Positions 25,580 through 34,171 are shown, counted from the first letter of the stretch. The stretch: DNA of 64,000 bases from Streptomyces sp. AA1529 (GCF_000280905.1 NZ_ALAP01000097.1:1-64000); one strand, 5' to 3'. Numbers and translations are program-made. Notes: a model not told the origin generated them from the sequence alone.

Positions 25580-25825
25580 TTACCACCAGTTGGTGATCAT
25601 CGGCTCGGGGTCGTCGCCGGGCCTCCCGCTCACGGTGACCGCGGTCTTCTGCACGGAAGCGCCCGGGTGAGCCTGCACGAGAGGCGCCCCGTCGGGCGCC
25701 ATGGTGACCTGGACCGCGGTGCTGTAAGCGCTGCCGGTGGCCTCGGGCGTGGTGGGAGCCACTGGTCCTTCGAACAGCCGCGCGGCGAACGGCAGGGCAG
25801 GGGCCGGACTTGAGATGGTCGGCAT
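25580..25825 (-). CDS. tgmA: candidate graspetide precursor peptide
   Basis: 81 residues from ATG 25825, preceded by an AGAGGA ribosome-binding site. Residues 8-17 (PALPFAARLF) recall the Pro-aromatic-Arg leader motif of ATP-grasp-modified RiPP precursors. The C-terminus combines side-chain nucleophiles (S57, K60, T61, T64, S66, T78) with acids (D71, D72, E74) and ends in Asn-Trp-Trp, a plausible core. The position directly upstream of the ATP-grasp gene supports the call. The frame extends to 25930, but the upstream leader is Arg/Leu rich and lacks a good ribosome-binding site. Confidence 0.7.
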   Translation of the reverse strand: MPTISSPAPALPFAARLFEGPVAPTTPEATGSAYSTAVQVTMAPDGAPLVQAHPGASVQKTAVTVSGRPGDDPEPMITNWW

Positions 25826-25926
25826 GTCAGATTCCTCTTTCTCGGTTCTCTCGGTGAGGGTGCTGCGCTCCAGGCGGAAAGCCCGGAGACGGCTCGGGGC
25901 GAGCGAAAGCGTGCTTCCGCCGCCAG

Positions 25927-26580
25927 TCACGCGGTGAGGTGGAGGTCGTCCAAGTCGATGGCCTCCACGCCGTGCAGGGTGCTGACGTCCCGGGCGGCGA
26001 GGGTCCAGCGGATGCGTGGATCGCCGAATCCCACGAAAGTGAGCCCGTCTCTCGTGCCGCTGTAGCGGATCTTCAGGGTCTTCGGGTGGTGGAGGAGGCC
26101 GGCCACGCCCCAGGGCTGGAAATGCCGGACGAAGGCAGCCACGTGGCCTCGGCGCAGATGCGGGCAGTCACGGACCGACTCGGCTGCACAGCTCTCATGC
26201 ACGGGAGGTGAGGCGGTCCGCTCTCCCTCGCGGATGGGTGTCTCCCCACGCACGAGGACCATGTGCCGCTCGTCGCTCCTGTCGAAGGTGTCAGCGCCGC
26301 AGACCTGGCACAGCATGAGGCTCATCGCCTGCCGTTGACGCAGCGGATGGACACTGCCCAGCCGCGCCCGCCCCCGCCCCCGTGCGAGGGGCGCCCTGAC
26401 CCACAGAACGCCGTTTCGCCGGTCGACGCCGCCCATGCGCGCCTCACCCTGGTAGCCAATGCCCGCGCCGCCGACGCCATGCCGCCGCTCGACCGGTGTC
26501 GGCATGTAGGAGTCCTCGTACTGCCAGGACGCGACGTAAGGCACGCGCAGGCCGTCTTCGTAGTACTGCTGAAGGCTCAT
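25927..26580 (-). CDS. uncharacterised protein with CxxC motif
   Basis: 217 residues, family not recognised. It begins MSLQQYYEDGLRVPYVASW. The central MLCQVCGADTF has a CxxC pair and two later cysteines (HESCAAESVRDCPHL) that could complete a zinc site. The C-terminal half is beta-rich (KIRYSGTRDGLTFVGFGDPRIRWTLAA). It overlaps the DUF5999 gene by 4 bp (stop/start overlap) and lies about 100 bp upstream of the precursor gene on the same strand, so it may act with the RiPP operon, for example as a regulator. Confidence 0.65.
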   Translation of the reverse strand: MSLQQYYEDGLRVPYVASWQYEDSYMPTPVERRHGVGGAGIGYQGEARMGGVDRRNGVLWVRAPLARGRGRARLGSVHPLRQRQAMSLMLCQVCGADTFDRSDERHMVLVRGETPIREGERTASPPVHESCAAESVRDCPHLRRGHVAAFVRHFQPWGVAGLLHHPKTLKIRYSGTRDGLTFVGFGDPRIRWTLAARDVSTLHGVEAIDLDDLHLTA

Positions 26581-26807
26581 GCGGCGGTCAGGAGGTGATC
26601 ACTGAGCGGACGGTGCGGGCCGACGACGCGGCCGTCCGGCAGCAGCTCTCCCGTGTCATCGAACAGGACTACGCCATTGCACAGGAGCGACCACCCTTGC
26701 TCGGGGTGGAAGGCCAAAGGCTGCGCTGCTTCCCGGTCGCCTGCCTCGGCGGTCGGGCAGGACGGTTGGTGCGGACATCGCTCGGGAACGCGCGGAGCGG
26801 GAGTCAT
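26577..26807 (-). CDS. DUF5999 family small protein
   Basis: 76 residues from ATG 26807: CPHQPSCPTAE then DREAAQPLAFHPEQGWSLLCNGVVLFDDTGELLPDGRVVGPHRPL. This pattern is the Streptomyces DUF5999 family, common beside secondary-metabolite regulators, function unknown. Three cysteines could bind zinc. Its stop overlaps the start of the next gene, consistent with co-translation. Confidence 0.8.
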   Translation of the reverse strand: MTPAPRVPERCPHQPSCPTAEAGDREAAQPLAFHPEQGWSLLCNGVVLFDDTGELLPDGRVVGPHRPLSDHLLTAA

Positions 26808-27101
26808 GGTGGTGGTGCCTTTCGTCGCGGTAGGTAGCGGTGTTGAGGCCGGCCGCCGCTCCTCCAGCCCATATGAGCGGCGGCCGGGGCGCTCGCCCCC
26901 GGGGGGCACCGGTACGGGTCGGCAGGCGGGGACGGCGCCGCGCCCCTCGGGGCGGCCGGCGTCCCCGGCCAGGTCTCGGGAGCGCGGCCGGGGAGGAAGC
27001 CCATCTGGAGGGTCTTCTCCGCCAAGTGGCCTGCACCCGGGCGAGGGGGCCTGCGCGGCAGAGACGACCGGTCAATGAGGTCAGGCGACGACCACAGCGG
27101 G

Positions 27102-27566
27102 TCAGGGTAGCCACGTCATGACCTGCTTCTCGGTCAGGACCTGGTGCTGCCACGTCCGCGTGACCAGGTGAGCCGGGTTGACCGCCTTCGCAGCCGCCAG
27201 GAGTTCACGGCCGTCTCGGCGGACGGCGTTGAGCGGCCGAGTGAGCTGCGCCGCCATCTGGGCCGCGCTCATCCCCTGGGCGATGAAGGGCACGAGGGCG
27301 CGCTGCTCGGGAGTCAGGAGCAGTTGCTCAGGCGGCAACGGCATCGGCTGGGTGATGGCGTTGACGGCGTAGCCGGTCGCGATCGCGGACTCGGTACTGC
27401 GGGCGCCGAACAGCTTGGACTTCGCCAGGTCGAGGTAGCCCCGGGCCGTACCCTCCCGAAGCCGGAGCCGGCTTGCGACCTCTCCGAGGGTGTTTCCCTC
27501 TGCTAAGCCTGCGAGGACCTGCCGTTCCCGGGGTGCGAGCTGGGGCCTGGCGACAGAAATGGTCAC
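27102..27566 (-). CDS. protein with two LuxR-type HTH-like segments
   Basis: 154 residues. Residues 10-55 (LAPRERQVLAGLAEGNTLGEVASRLRL) match a LuxR/GerE HTH. A second segment (LTPEQRALVPFIAQGMSAAQMAAQLTRPLNAVRRDGRELL, about 84-125) repeats the pattern in weaker form. No receiver or sensor domain is present. It is a small DNA-binding protein probably tied to the adjacent regulatory genes or the RiPP operon downstream. Confidence 0.75.
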   Translation of the reverse strand: MTISVARPQLAPRERQVLAGLAEGNTLGEVASRLRLREGTARGYLDLAKSKLFGARSTESAIATGYAVNAITQPMPLPPEQLLLTPEQRALVPFIAQGMSAAQMAAQLTRPLNAVRRDGRELLAAAKAVNPAHLVTRTWQHQVLTEKQVMTWLP

Positions 27567-27602
27567 AGAGGTGCTCCTTGCCGGGAGGAGTGGTGGGGCG
27601 TG

Positions 27603-28100
27603 TCACGCGTCGTCTCCCATCAGGTCGAGGACGTCGAGGATCGCGAAGGCGTACCGCCGCAGGTGCGCGACGGCCTGGTCGGGTGGCGGGCGCTCGTCAG
27701 CGAGAGCGATCAGGCGCGCGATCTCCCGGGCGGGGCAGACCGCGGTACGGTGCGGTGCGAGCTGCTTCAGCTCGGTCGTCGCGCTGCGGAAGTGGTCGGT
27801 GATCCGCGCTGCCTCTGCTGGGTCCATAGGCGGGGCGCTGCCGCGCCGACAACGCCGCGGCAGCGGAAGCCGGAGGCGCACCAAGGCGTCGTCGAGCTTG
27901 GGGCGGCGGAGGCTGTCGGGGGCGGGCTGGGCCCGTTCGCCGACGATCTGCTCCAGCACGTCGTAGAGGTCGTCGCCGATGCCTTCCTCCGCCGCCAGCC
28001 AGCGGCGCATGGAGGCCAGGTACTTGATCAGCGTCTCGGTATCGGTGGAGTACCGGCGTCGCACCAGCGTGGCGGCGGTGGCGTCGTCTACGGCGGTCAT
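27603..28100 (-). CDS. DUF6415-like protein
   Basis: 165 residues from ATG 28100, helical and soluble: TLVRRRYSTDTETLIKYLASMRRWLAAEEG and VAHLRRYAFAILDVLDLMGDD. This resembles the DUF6415 family of Streptomyces proteins, function unknown, often found with anti-sigma-like ATPases and XRE/TPR regulators as here. The start overlaps the stop of the upstream ATPase gene by one base (TGATG), so the pair is probably translationally coupled. Confidence 0.7.
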   Translation of the reverse strand: MTAVDDATAATLVRRRYSTDTETLIKYLASMRRWLAAEEGIGDDLYDVLEQIVGERAQPAPDSLRRPKLDDALVRLRLPLPRRCRRGSAPPMDPAEAARITDHFRSATTELKQLAPHRTAVCPAREIARLIALADERPPPDQAVAHLRRYAFAILDVLDLMGDDA

Positions 28101-28576
28101 CAGGCCCTCCCAGCGAGGCGGAAGGAGCACCAGGTCGTACGGCCGTCGCGGCTGACGCCCCAGCTCTGCGCGAGGGCAGCGACGAGAAGCAGCCCGCGGC
28201 CGGAGAGTTCATCAACGTCGGGGCGGCGCAGTTGAGCGGGCTCCGGGTTGTCGTCGGTGACCTCGATGCGCACCTCGTCGAGAACGCGCAGCACCCGCGC
28301 TTCGACGTCGCCGTTTCCGTGCTCCAGTGCGTTGGCGAGCAGTTCGGAGACTGCGAGCTGGATGTCCTCGGCTAACTGTTCGGGCAGGTTCCAAGAACGC
28401 AGGATGGTGCGAACGGTGCGCCGTATCTCGGGTACACGGGCACTGTCCGGTGCGAAGACCACCGCGAAGGCCCGTGAGGTCTGCGGCCGGAGCTCACCGG
28501 AGTCTGACGTCCCGGTCTGCGGGCGCTTCGTCCTGTGCCTCTTCTCCACCGTCTCCGTGAGCACATCCACGCTCAT
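28100..28576 (-). CDS. RsbW-like histidine kinase-type ATP-binding protein
   Basis: 158 residues: a GHKL ATPase domain with N-box ELLANALEHGN, a D-box aspartate in IEVTDDNPEP and G-box SGRGLLLVAALAQSWGV. Such Streptomyces proteins resemble anti-sigma factor kinases, although many lack a known sigma partner. The N-terminus (about 40 residues) is basic. ATG 28576 gives the expected size. It is divergent from the XRE/TPR regulator gene, with about 190 bp of shared promoter DNA. Confidence 0.85.
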   Translation of the reverse strand: MSVDVLTETVEKRHRTKRPQTGTSDSGELRPQTSRAFAVVFAPDSARVPEIRRTVRTILRSWNLPEQLAEDIQLAVSELLANALEHGNGDVEARVLRVLDEVRIEVTDDNPEPAQLRRPDVDELSGRGLLLVAALAQSWGVSRDGRTTWCSFRLAGRA

Positions 28577-28768
28577 TGGTTCCTCCTCGTCGCGAGGTGA
28601 ACACACAGAGTTCAAGAGAGGGGGACGCGTTGGCTAGGACGGGAAGTTGGACTTTTCCAGGACTTGCATGTCTCAGGAGGACTTCTTGTCGGCCTTCTGT
28701 TTGCGCACCGTTTCCTACAGCAGACTGAGGCGGTATCCCGGGAGGGAACCGAATCTGCGGAGGGGGCC

Positions 28769-30115
28769 ATGAACGGCGAGGACCGCACGCTGCTCTGCGA
28801 GTTGGCAACTGCGCAGGGCATCAAAGCCCACAGCAAGTTCAGTGAGGCTTATCGTGCCGCCGCGAGCGACCTGACCCGCCGTGGGGCGGATGTGGCTCCA
28901 GCACCGACCCAGCGGCACTTGACCCGCCTTCTCAAGGTGGGTGCCGTCAAGACGGAGCCCTTCGCGCCGACCGTCCGGGTTCTGGAATACATGTTCCAGC
29001 GGCCCATCGCTGAACTGCTGGGCCCGGCCCCTATGCCCCAGTCGCCCCCGGTAGACGCCGTTTCGCAGACCCGTGCGCCCAACGAAAGTGAACTGCTGAT
29101 GACCGCTCAGGACGCCGCTGTACACGCAGGCCAGGCCGCTTCTCTCCACCTGGACGAGATGAGCCTCGACCAGCTCGACGACGACCTGGTCGTTCTCGCC
29201 CGCTCGTACGGAATGACCGCCCCGTCACAGACCTACGAACGCGCGAAGATACTGCTCCAAGCTGCGCAAAGCATGCTGGAGCGGACGAGCTCACCACAGC
29301 AGCACACCCGCCTCTACTATGCGGCAGCGCAAGCTACGGCGCTGCTCAGTGCAGTCTCCTTCGACCTGGGTGCGATGGCACCCGCGGTCTCTCTCGCGCG
29401 TTCCAGCGCGCAGTACGGCAAAACCATCGAAAACGGCCCTGTCCAGGCATACGCCCACGGAATGCTCGCCTTCATGGCCTTCTGGGAAGGGCGCCCCACT
29501 GGTGCGGTGCGCCTCGCCCGGCAGGCGCTGGAGTTCGGTGGCTTGGGGGACACTGCACGCCGCCGTCTGCTCGCCATCGAGGCGCGCGCACACGGGCACC
29601 TGCGCAACGACCGCGAGGCCCAGCGCGCCATACGCCAGGCGGGGGAGCAGGCGGCCGGCGACCGTGACGAGCTCCACGACGATATCGGTGGGGAGTTCGA
29701 CTTCGACCTCGCTCGCACGGCGATGAGCAACGCCACCACGAGCTTGCTGCTGCGGGATGGCGAAGCAGCGGAAGCGTCCGCTACCGAAGCCCTCGCCTTG
29801 CTGAGCAACCGTCCCGAGAACGAGCAGCCGATCGTGGTCTCCGGCCCAGCCGCCATCGACCTGGCCCGTGCGCGGCTGATGCGCCGGGAGGTCGAAGGCG
29901 CTAGTGAAGCGCTCGCTTCGGTCCTGCAGATTCCACCGGAGTGGCGCGGTGCGGGCCTACTGGAACGGTTGACCGCAGCCAGGATCGAGCTGACCAGCCC
30001 CGCGTTCGAGCGAGCTCCGGCCGCGGTCGACCTGGCGGAACGCATAGAGGAATTCAGCGCGCTGTCGCCGGCCCGCCGGCTCGGAGCAGTCAGCCCCCTG
30101 GCAATCGAAGCCTGA
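28769..30115 (+). CDS. XRE/TPR-type transcriptional regulator
   Basis: 448 residues. The N-terminal region (about 1-85) resembles the degenerate HTH of Streptomyces XRE-type regulators (TQRHLTRLLKVGAVKTEPFAPTVRVLEYMFQRP). From residue 140 on it is an all-helical TPR-like array (RLYYAAAQATALLSAVSFDLG, AYAHGMLAFMAFWEGRPTGAVRLARQALEFG). This fold often binds peptides or small signals. It may regulate the divergent ATPase gene or the RiPP operon. Confidence 0.7.
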   Translation: MNGEDRTLLCELATAQGIKAHSKFSEAYRAAASDLTRRGADVAPAPTQRHLTRLLKVGAVKTEPFAPTVRVLEYMFQRPIAELLGPAPMPQSPPVDAVSQTRAPNESELLMTAQDAAVHAGQAASLHLDEMSLDQLDDDLVVLARSYGMTAPSQTYERAKILLQAAQSMLERTSSPQQHTRLYYAAAQATALLSAVSFDLGAMAPAVSLARSSAQYGKTIENGPVQAYAHGMLAFMAFWEGRPTGAVRLARQALEFGGLGDTARRRLLAIEARAHGHLRNDREAQRAIRQAGEQAAGDRDELHDDIGGEFDFDLARTAMSNATTSLLLRDGEAAEASATEALALLSNRPENEQPIVVSGPAAIDLARARLMRREVEGASEALASVLQIPPEWRGAGLLERLTAARIELTSPAFERAPAAVDLAERIEEFSALSPARRLGAVSPLAIEA

Positions 30116-30120
30116 CCGTT

Positions 30121-31152
30121 CTAGCGGCCGAGCGCGGCGAGGATCGCTCGTTCCTTCTCGGGCGAGATACCGTGCTCGGCCCATCGCGGGTGTTCCACCG
30201 GCGTGCCACCTTCTGTCATCCATGACCAGGTGTCCGCGACCGTGTCCGCCAGCGGTCTACAGACCAGCCCAGCAGCCTGCGCGCGCGTCGAGTCGATCCG
30301 CCATACGCCGGCATGCGTGCGCCACAGCGGCAGCTCCGTCCACTGCCTCACCTCGTGGTCCAGGAGCAGCTTGTCGGAAGCCCAGATGAGCTGTGCGTGT
30401 CCGCCCGTGGCCAAGACGCACGCTGTCAGCAGATCGCTCATAGTCGCCTGGGCGACTGGCGCGACGCAGTTGTAGGCGCCTCCACTGTCGGCAGCCGCCT
30501 GGTCGAGAGCAAACGCAGCCACATCCCGCACGTCGATCGGCTGGATGGTCCTCTCTGGCGCCCCGGGAGCCAGCATGCGACCACCGCGGGAAGTACGGCG
30601 CAACCACCAGGGAAGCCGTCCGACGTACTCACGTGGTCCCAGGATGACACCCGGGCGCAGAACGCTCGTTCTCCCGGGGCCGTAGACGGTGGTAACTGCC
30701 CGCTCGGCGCCCGCTTTCTGCCGACCGTAATGCCAGTCGGGGCCTGTCCAGCCTTCCGGGAGGCGGCCGTAATCGGCATCGGCGTCCGGAGGGCCGTCCA
30801 GCAGCTCAGAGTCTTCCGTCAACGGCTCGTTTGGCCAACCGCGATAGGCGTTCACTGTGCTGATGTAGACGTACCGCCTGGCGACTCGTTCCAGGACCCG
30901 GGCCCCTGCAAGGACATCGCGTGGGGCCAACTCGGACGCGGACGTGTCCACGACGGCGTCCCAGGGCCCTGCGGAAGCAAGCCGTTCGAGATCTGCGGCA
31001 ATGGTCCGATCACCATGCACCGGGCTGGCGCCATCCGGGACCGCTCCGGACTTGCCGCGGTTGAAAACGTGCACCTCCCACCCTCGGCTCAGAGCGTCGT
31101 GTGCGACCGCGTGCCCGAGGAACCATCCACCGCCCAGCACAAGAAGTCTCAT
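30121..31152 (-). CDS. NAD-dependent epimerase/reductase
   Basis: 343 residues of the extended SDR fold. MRLLVLGGGWFLGHAVAHDAL is the nucleotide-binding loop, with Gly-Gly-Gly in place of the usual GxxGxxG, and YISTVNAYRGWPNEPLTEDSELL and DWHYGRQKAGAERAV give the Tyr-x3-Lys catalytic region (YGRQK). Closest in style to isoflavone reductase/UDP-sugar epimerase-like proteins common in Streptomyces; substrate unknown. It lies tail-to-tail with the XRE/TPR gene, only 5 bp apart. Confidence 0.8.
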   Translation of the reverse strand: MRLLVLGGGWFLGHAVAHDALSRGWEVHVFNRGKSGAVPDGASPVHGDRTIAADLERLASAGPWDAVVDTSASELAPRDVLAGARVLERVARRYVYISTVNAYRGWPNEPLTEDSELLDGPPDADADYGRLPEGWTGPDWHYGRQKAGAERAVTTVYGPGRTSVLRPGVILGPREYVGRLPWWLRRTSRGGRMLAPGAPERTIQPIDVRDVAAFALDQAAADSGGAYNCVAPVAQATMSDLLTACVLATGGHAQLIWASDKLLLDHEVRQWTELPLWRTHAGVWRIDSTRAQAAGLVCRPLADTVADTWSWMTEGGTPVEHPRWAEHGISPEKERAILAALGR

Positions 31153-31571
31153 GCCTGCGATCCTGCCCGAACGGTCACCCGATCAGCCAGAGCCCCGCGG
31201 CGGCTTGCCTGTGCGGCCTTCGGCCGGTGCCCGGGCAGGGGGCGTCACGCCGACAGCTTGGCCGGTCTCGTCATCACCCCATTCCTGGTGGTGCGCTGAG
31301 GAGACACACTGTGCTGCGGAGTGCAGGACACGTGGCGGGCCACGAGGTCATTGCGGCCATCGCCTTGCGAGCGCTGGGGAGGAACTGTGCCTGCCGCACC
31401 AGCTGGTACCACTGGGTTCGGCCCGGAGCGTTCGGTGGTGCAGATGGCCGCCGCGCTGACGGGTTGGGTGCCAGGCCTCGGCCGGCGTCTGGCCGGGGCC
31501 CGGAAGTGCCTCAGTCAGCCCGACAGTTCGACTGCCAGAAACGGTCGGTTGAGTCGTCTGCGGCGTGGCGA
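31153..31571. other. gene-free stretch upstream of epimerase
   Basis: Roughly 420 bp lacking a frame I can support. It contains the epimerase promoter region and the 3' flank of litR. No remnant identified. Confidence 0.4.
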
Positions 31572-32471
31572 TCAGATGCCGGTGAGGACGTCGAGGGTTT
31601 GAGGCAAGGTCTGGAGCACGGATGCGGCGTGTCCGGTGCAAGGGGAGCAGGGCCATCCTGGTCCCGCCGGGTAGACCGGTGCGCTCGCGCTGCTGGCAGC
31701 GTCTTGCAGCATGCCGGTGTCGGCTGTGGCCGGGTCGCGTGCCCACAGCACGGTGGCGTGTGGCTGGGTACGGGAGATGGCTTCGATCAGGTAGCGGGAA
31801 GGGAGGCTGCCGAGCAGGACGCTGGTGTAGCTGCGGTCTGCCAGGGCGGCAGCCAAGGCGGTCAGGGGCAGAGTGTGCTGTTCGTCGGAGGTGGCTGCCA
31901 GCAGCACGAGCGGGGCCTGTGCTGACGGGTTCGGGGCGTGGGCTTGGGCGTGCTGGCGCAGGGCGGCTTCGAGGAGGCCGCTGGTCATGTGCTCGGTCTC
32001 GACTCCGCAGCCGGTCTTCTCCCAGTGCTCGCCGATCGCCACCAGAGCGGGGGCGAAGACGGTCGTCCACGCCAGCGCGGCGCCCTGGCGGGCGAGCGCG
32101 GCTGCGGCCAGGCGTGTGACGGCTTCGGGGTCGAAGGCGTCCATCGCCGCGCGCAGATCCTGTGCGCTGACCGGCACGGACCCTGTGGAGTCCGGCGGGG
32201 GGCCGGCCGAGACTGCGCGGGCTGCCTGGGCGGCGGCGACGCCTTGGCGGACAAGATGGAGCATGCGATCCAGCCGCTGTAGGTCTTCCAGCGAGTAGCG
32301 CCGGTGGCCACCGGGGGTACGGCCGGAGGGCTCCAGGCCATAGCGGGTCCCCCAGGCGCGCAGGGTCGCCGCTTTGGTCTGTAGCCGCTGGGCCGCGACA
32401 CCCACCGAGAACAGGCTCACCTCCGCCTCGGGCGTTGCCGAGGTCCGACAGGGTGTCGCGTGCGTGCTCAT
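31572..32471 (-). CDS. litR: MerR-family light regulator LitR, B12-binding
   Basis: 299 residues. An N-terminal MerR winged helix (LFSVGVAAQRLQTKAATLRAWGTRYGLEPSGRTPGGHRRYS) is followed by a helical B12-capping domain (ALAWTTVFAPALVAIGEHWEKTGCGVETEH, with the W-x9-EH pattern of CarH/LitR) and a C-terminal cobalamin-binding-like region (VLLAATSDEQHTLPLTALAAALADRSYTSVLLG). CarH-type repressors use adenosylcobalamin to release carotenoid promoters in light. Here it borders the carotenoid genes and is divergent from them. Starts at 32480 and 32516 are alternatives. The LitS sigma factor usual next to litR in Streptomyces is absent. Confidence 0.88.
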   Translation of the reverse strand: MSTHATPCRTSATPEAEVSLFSVGVAAQRLQTKAATLRAWGTRYGLEPSGRTPGGHRRYSLEDLQRLDRMLHLVRQGVAAAQAARAVSAGPPPDSTGSVPVSAQDLRAAMDAFDPEAVTRLAAAALARQGAALAWTTVFAPALVAIGEHWEKTGCGVETEHMTSGLLEAALRQHAQAHAPNPSAQAPLVLLAATSDEQHTLPLTALAAALADRSYTSVLLGSLPSRYLIEAISRTQPHATVLWARDPATADTGMLQDAASSASAPVYPAGPGWPCSPCTGHAASVLQTLPQTLDVLTGI

Positions 32472-32610
32472 GCGCGCCATATTCCGGCGACCGGGCCGCA
32501 CGTCGCAACATCGCAAGGCACGAACGGGTGCATAAGTTCTGTCGAGGTTTGCCGCTTTCGGGGGCGGGTTACTCGTCGTGTCGTCCGGTCACAACGGAGA
32601 AAGGGACGGC

Positions 32611-32850
32611 ATGATCGTCAAGAAACTGCATGAAGCAGGACTACGCAGCGAGCACGCCTACTTGGGAGCGTTCGCGTCGATCGGCGCCTCCTTCGTCACC
32701 TGGCTGACCTCCAACAAGGCCGAGCACGCCGGTATGGACCGCGCGGACCGTTGGGGCATCTTCGTCGGCGAGTGGGCCCCGACCTTCTTCGCTCTTGGGC
32801 TGGCACTGTCCCAGTACGAACGCAGCGAGGGCACCTTGTCCTCCCAGTGA
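32611..32850 (+). CDS. small conserved membrane-like protein (paralogue of 55601)
   Basis: 79 residues beginning MIVKKLHEAGLRSEHAYLG, with a weakly hydrophobic segment (YLGAFASIGASFVTWL) and DRADRWGIFVGEWAPTFFALGLALSQYE. A paralogue at 55601 shares most residues over its whole length. The function is unknown. It lies between litR and crtE and may be a carotenoid-locus protein, since both copies border the two halves of that locus. Confidence 0.75.
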   Translation: MIVKKLHEAGLRSEHAYLGAFASIGASFVTWLTSNKAEHAGMDRADRWGIFVGEWAPTFFALGLALSQYERSEGTLSSQ

Positions 32851-32968
32851 TCGCGCAACGGCCACCGCACCACTGCGGTCGTCGTCTGGCTGGAGCTGCC
32901 GGACGGCACGGATGAGTGACCTCGTCAGCGCAGGTGTTGCACATGTCGGCGAAACCGAAGGGAGTGCG

Positions 32969-34171
32969 ATGCGGCACGACGGCCCGGTCCGGACCGCACC
33001 ACCGCTGCCGGACACACGCATCACCCCGGCCTGCGAGGCGGACGAGGCGCCGCCGGGCTCCTGCGCGCGGAGCGTCGCCGCACGTGTCGAACGTGTCCTC
33101 GACACCCATTTGGCGCAACGCCGCACGGAAAGCGCCGTGCTGACTGCCGCGTTCGCCGACGAAGTCGTCCACCATCTCACCCGGCTCGTCCTGGGAGGCG
33201 GGAAGCGGCTGAGGCCGGCGTTCCTGTGGTGTGGTTGGCACGCGGCAGGAGCAGCCGACGTCTCGGAAGACGCCGTGCTGGAGATCGGTGCGGCGCTGGA
33301 GTTGCTGCAGGGCTGCGCGCTCATCCACGACGACCTCATGGACTCCGCGACGAGTCGTCGGGGCCGGCCCGCCCTGCACGTCGCTTTTCAGGCCGTGCAT
33401 CGCAGCCGAGGCGCAAGTGGCTCGGCCGAGGCGTTTGGATACTCGGCTGCTCTGCTGGCTGGTGACCTGGCACTGGCATGGGCACAGGACTTGTGGGAGC
33501 AGACGGACCTGCCGCAGCACTCTCGGCAGCGGACGCGTCGCTTGTGGCAGGCGATGCGCACCGAAATGGTCGCTGGACAGTACCTTGACCTGCGTTCTCA
33601 GGCTGACGGCGCAAGCTGCCCGGACGAGGCGCTGCGCACTGCCTACCTTAAGTCCGGCCTGTACACGGTGCAGCGCCCGTTGTTGCTGGGTGCCACGCTC
33701 GGCGGAGCATCCGCTGACCTCAGCGCGGGGCTGGAACGGGTCGGCCGGTGCGCCGGACTGGCCTTCCATCTGGCAGACGACTTGGCCGATCTTTTTGGGG
33801 ATGAACAGCAGTTGGGCAGGCGGACAGGGGAGGACGTCCGGCAGGGCAAGCCGACCTACTTGATGACCGTGGCGTTGGAGGCCGCCAGCCGCGGCGGTCA
33901 CCGCACAGCGCAGCAAGTCCTGACCCGCGCACAAGGGAATCCCGAGTTGAGCGAGGACGGACTCGACGAGGTCCGCGCAGCGGTGACGCAGGTAGGTGCC
34001 CGCGGCCACGTCGAAAAACTGGTCCGCGAGCTGGCGGACGAAGCCCGGGAGGCGGTCGCCGAGTCGGCCATGCCCCGGGCGGCAGCCGACAGCCTCACCG
34101 CGCTGGTCGGCGCCACCCTTCGTGCGGCTCCGCCCCGACACGCGAGCGCCGAGGGGGTAGATCCGGTATGA
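32969..34171 (+). CDS. crtE: geranylgeranyl diphosphate synthase
   Basis: 400 residues of the trans-isoprenyl diphosphate synthase family. The GGGKRLRPAFLW motif, first Asp-rich motif LIHDDLMD, and second motif LADDLADLFGD are present, with RRGRPALH between them. It would condense IPP with allylic diphosphates to C20 GGPP for carotenoids. I chose ATG 32969, preceded by a GAAGGGAG ribosome-binding site; an ATG at 32912 would add 19 residues. Its stop overlaps the start of the truncated crtI (ATGA). Confidence 0.9.
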   Translation: MRHDGPVRTAPPLPDTRITPACEADEAPPGSCARSVAARVERVLDTHLAQRRTESAVLTAAFADEVVHHLTRLVLGGGKRLRPAFLWCGWHAAGAADVSEDAVLEIGAALELLQGCALIHDDLMDSATSRRGRPALHVAFQAVHRSRGASGSAEAFGYSAALLAGDLALAWAQDLWEQTDLPQHSRQRTRRLWQAMRTEMVAGQYLDLRSQADGASCPDEALRTAYLKSGLYTVQRPLLLGATLGGASADLSAGLERVGRCAGLAFHLADDLADLFGDEQQLGRRTGEDVRQGKPTYLMTVALEAASRGGHRTAQQVLTRAQGNPELSEDGLDEVRAAVTQVGARGHVEKLVRELADEAREAVAESAMPRAAADSLTALVGATLRAAPPRHASAEGVDPV

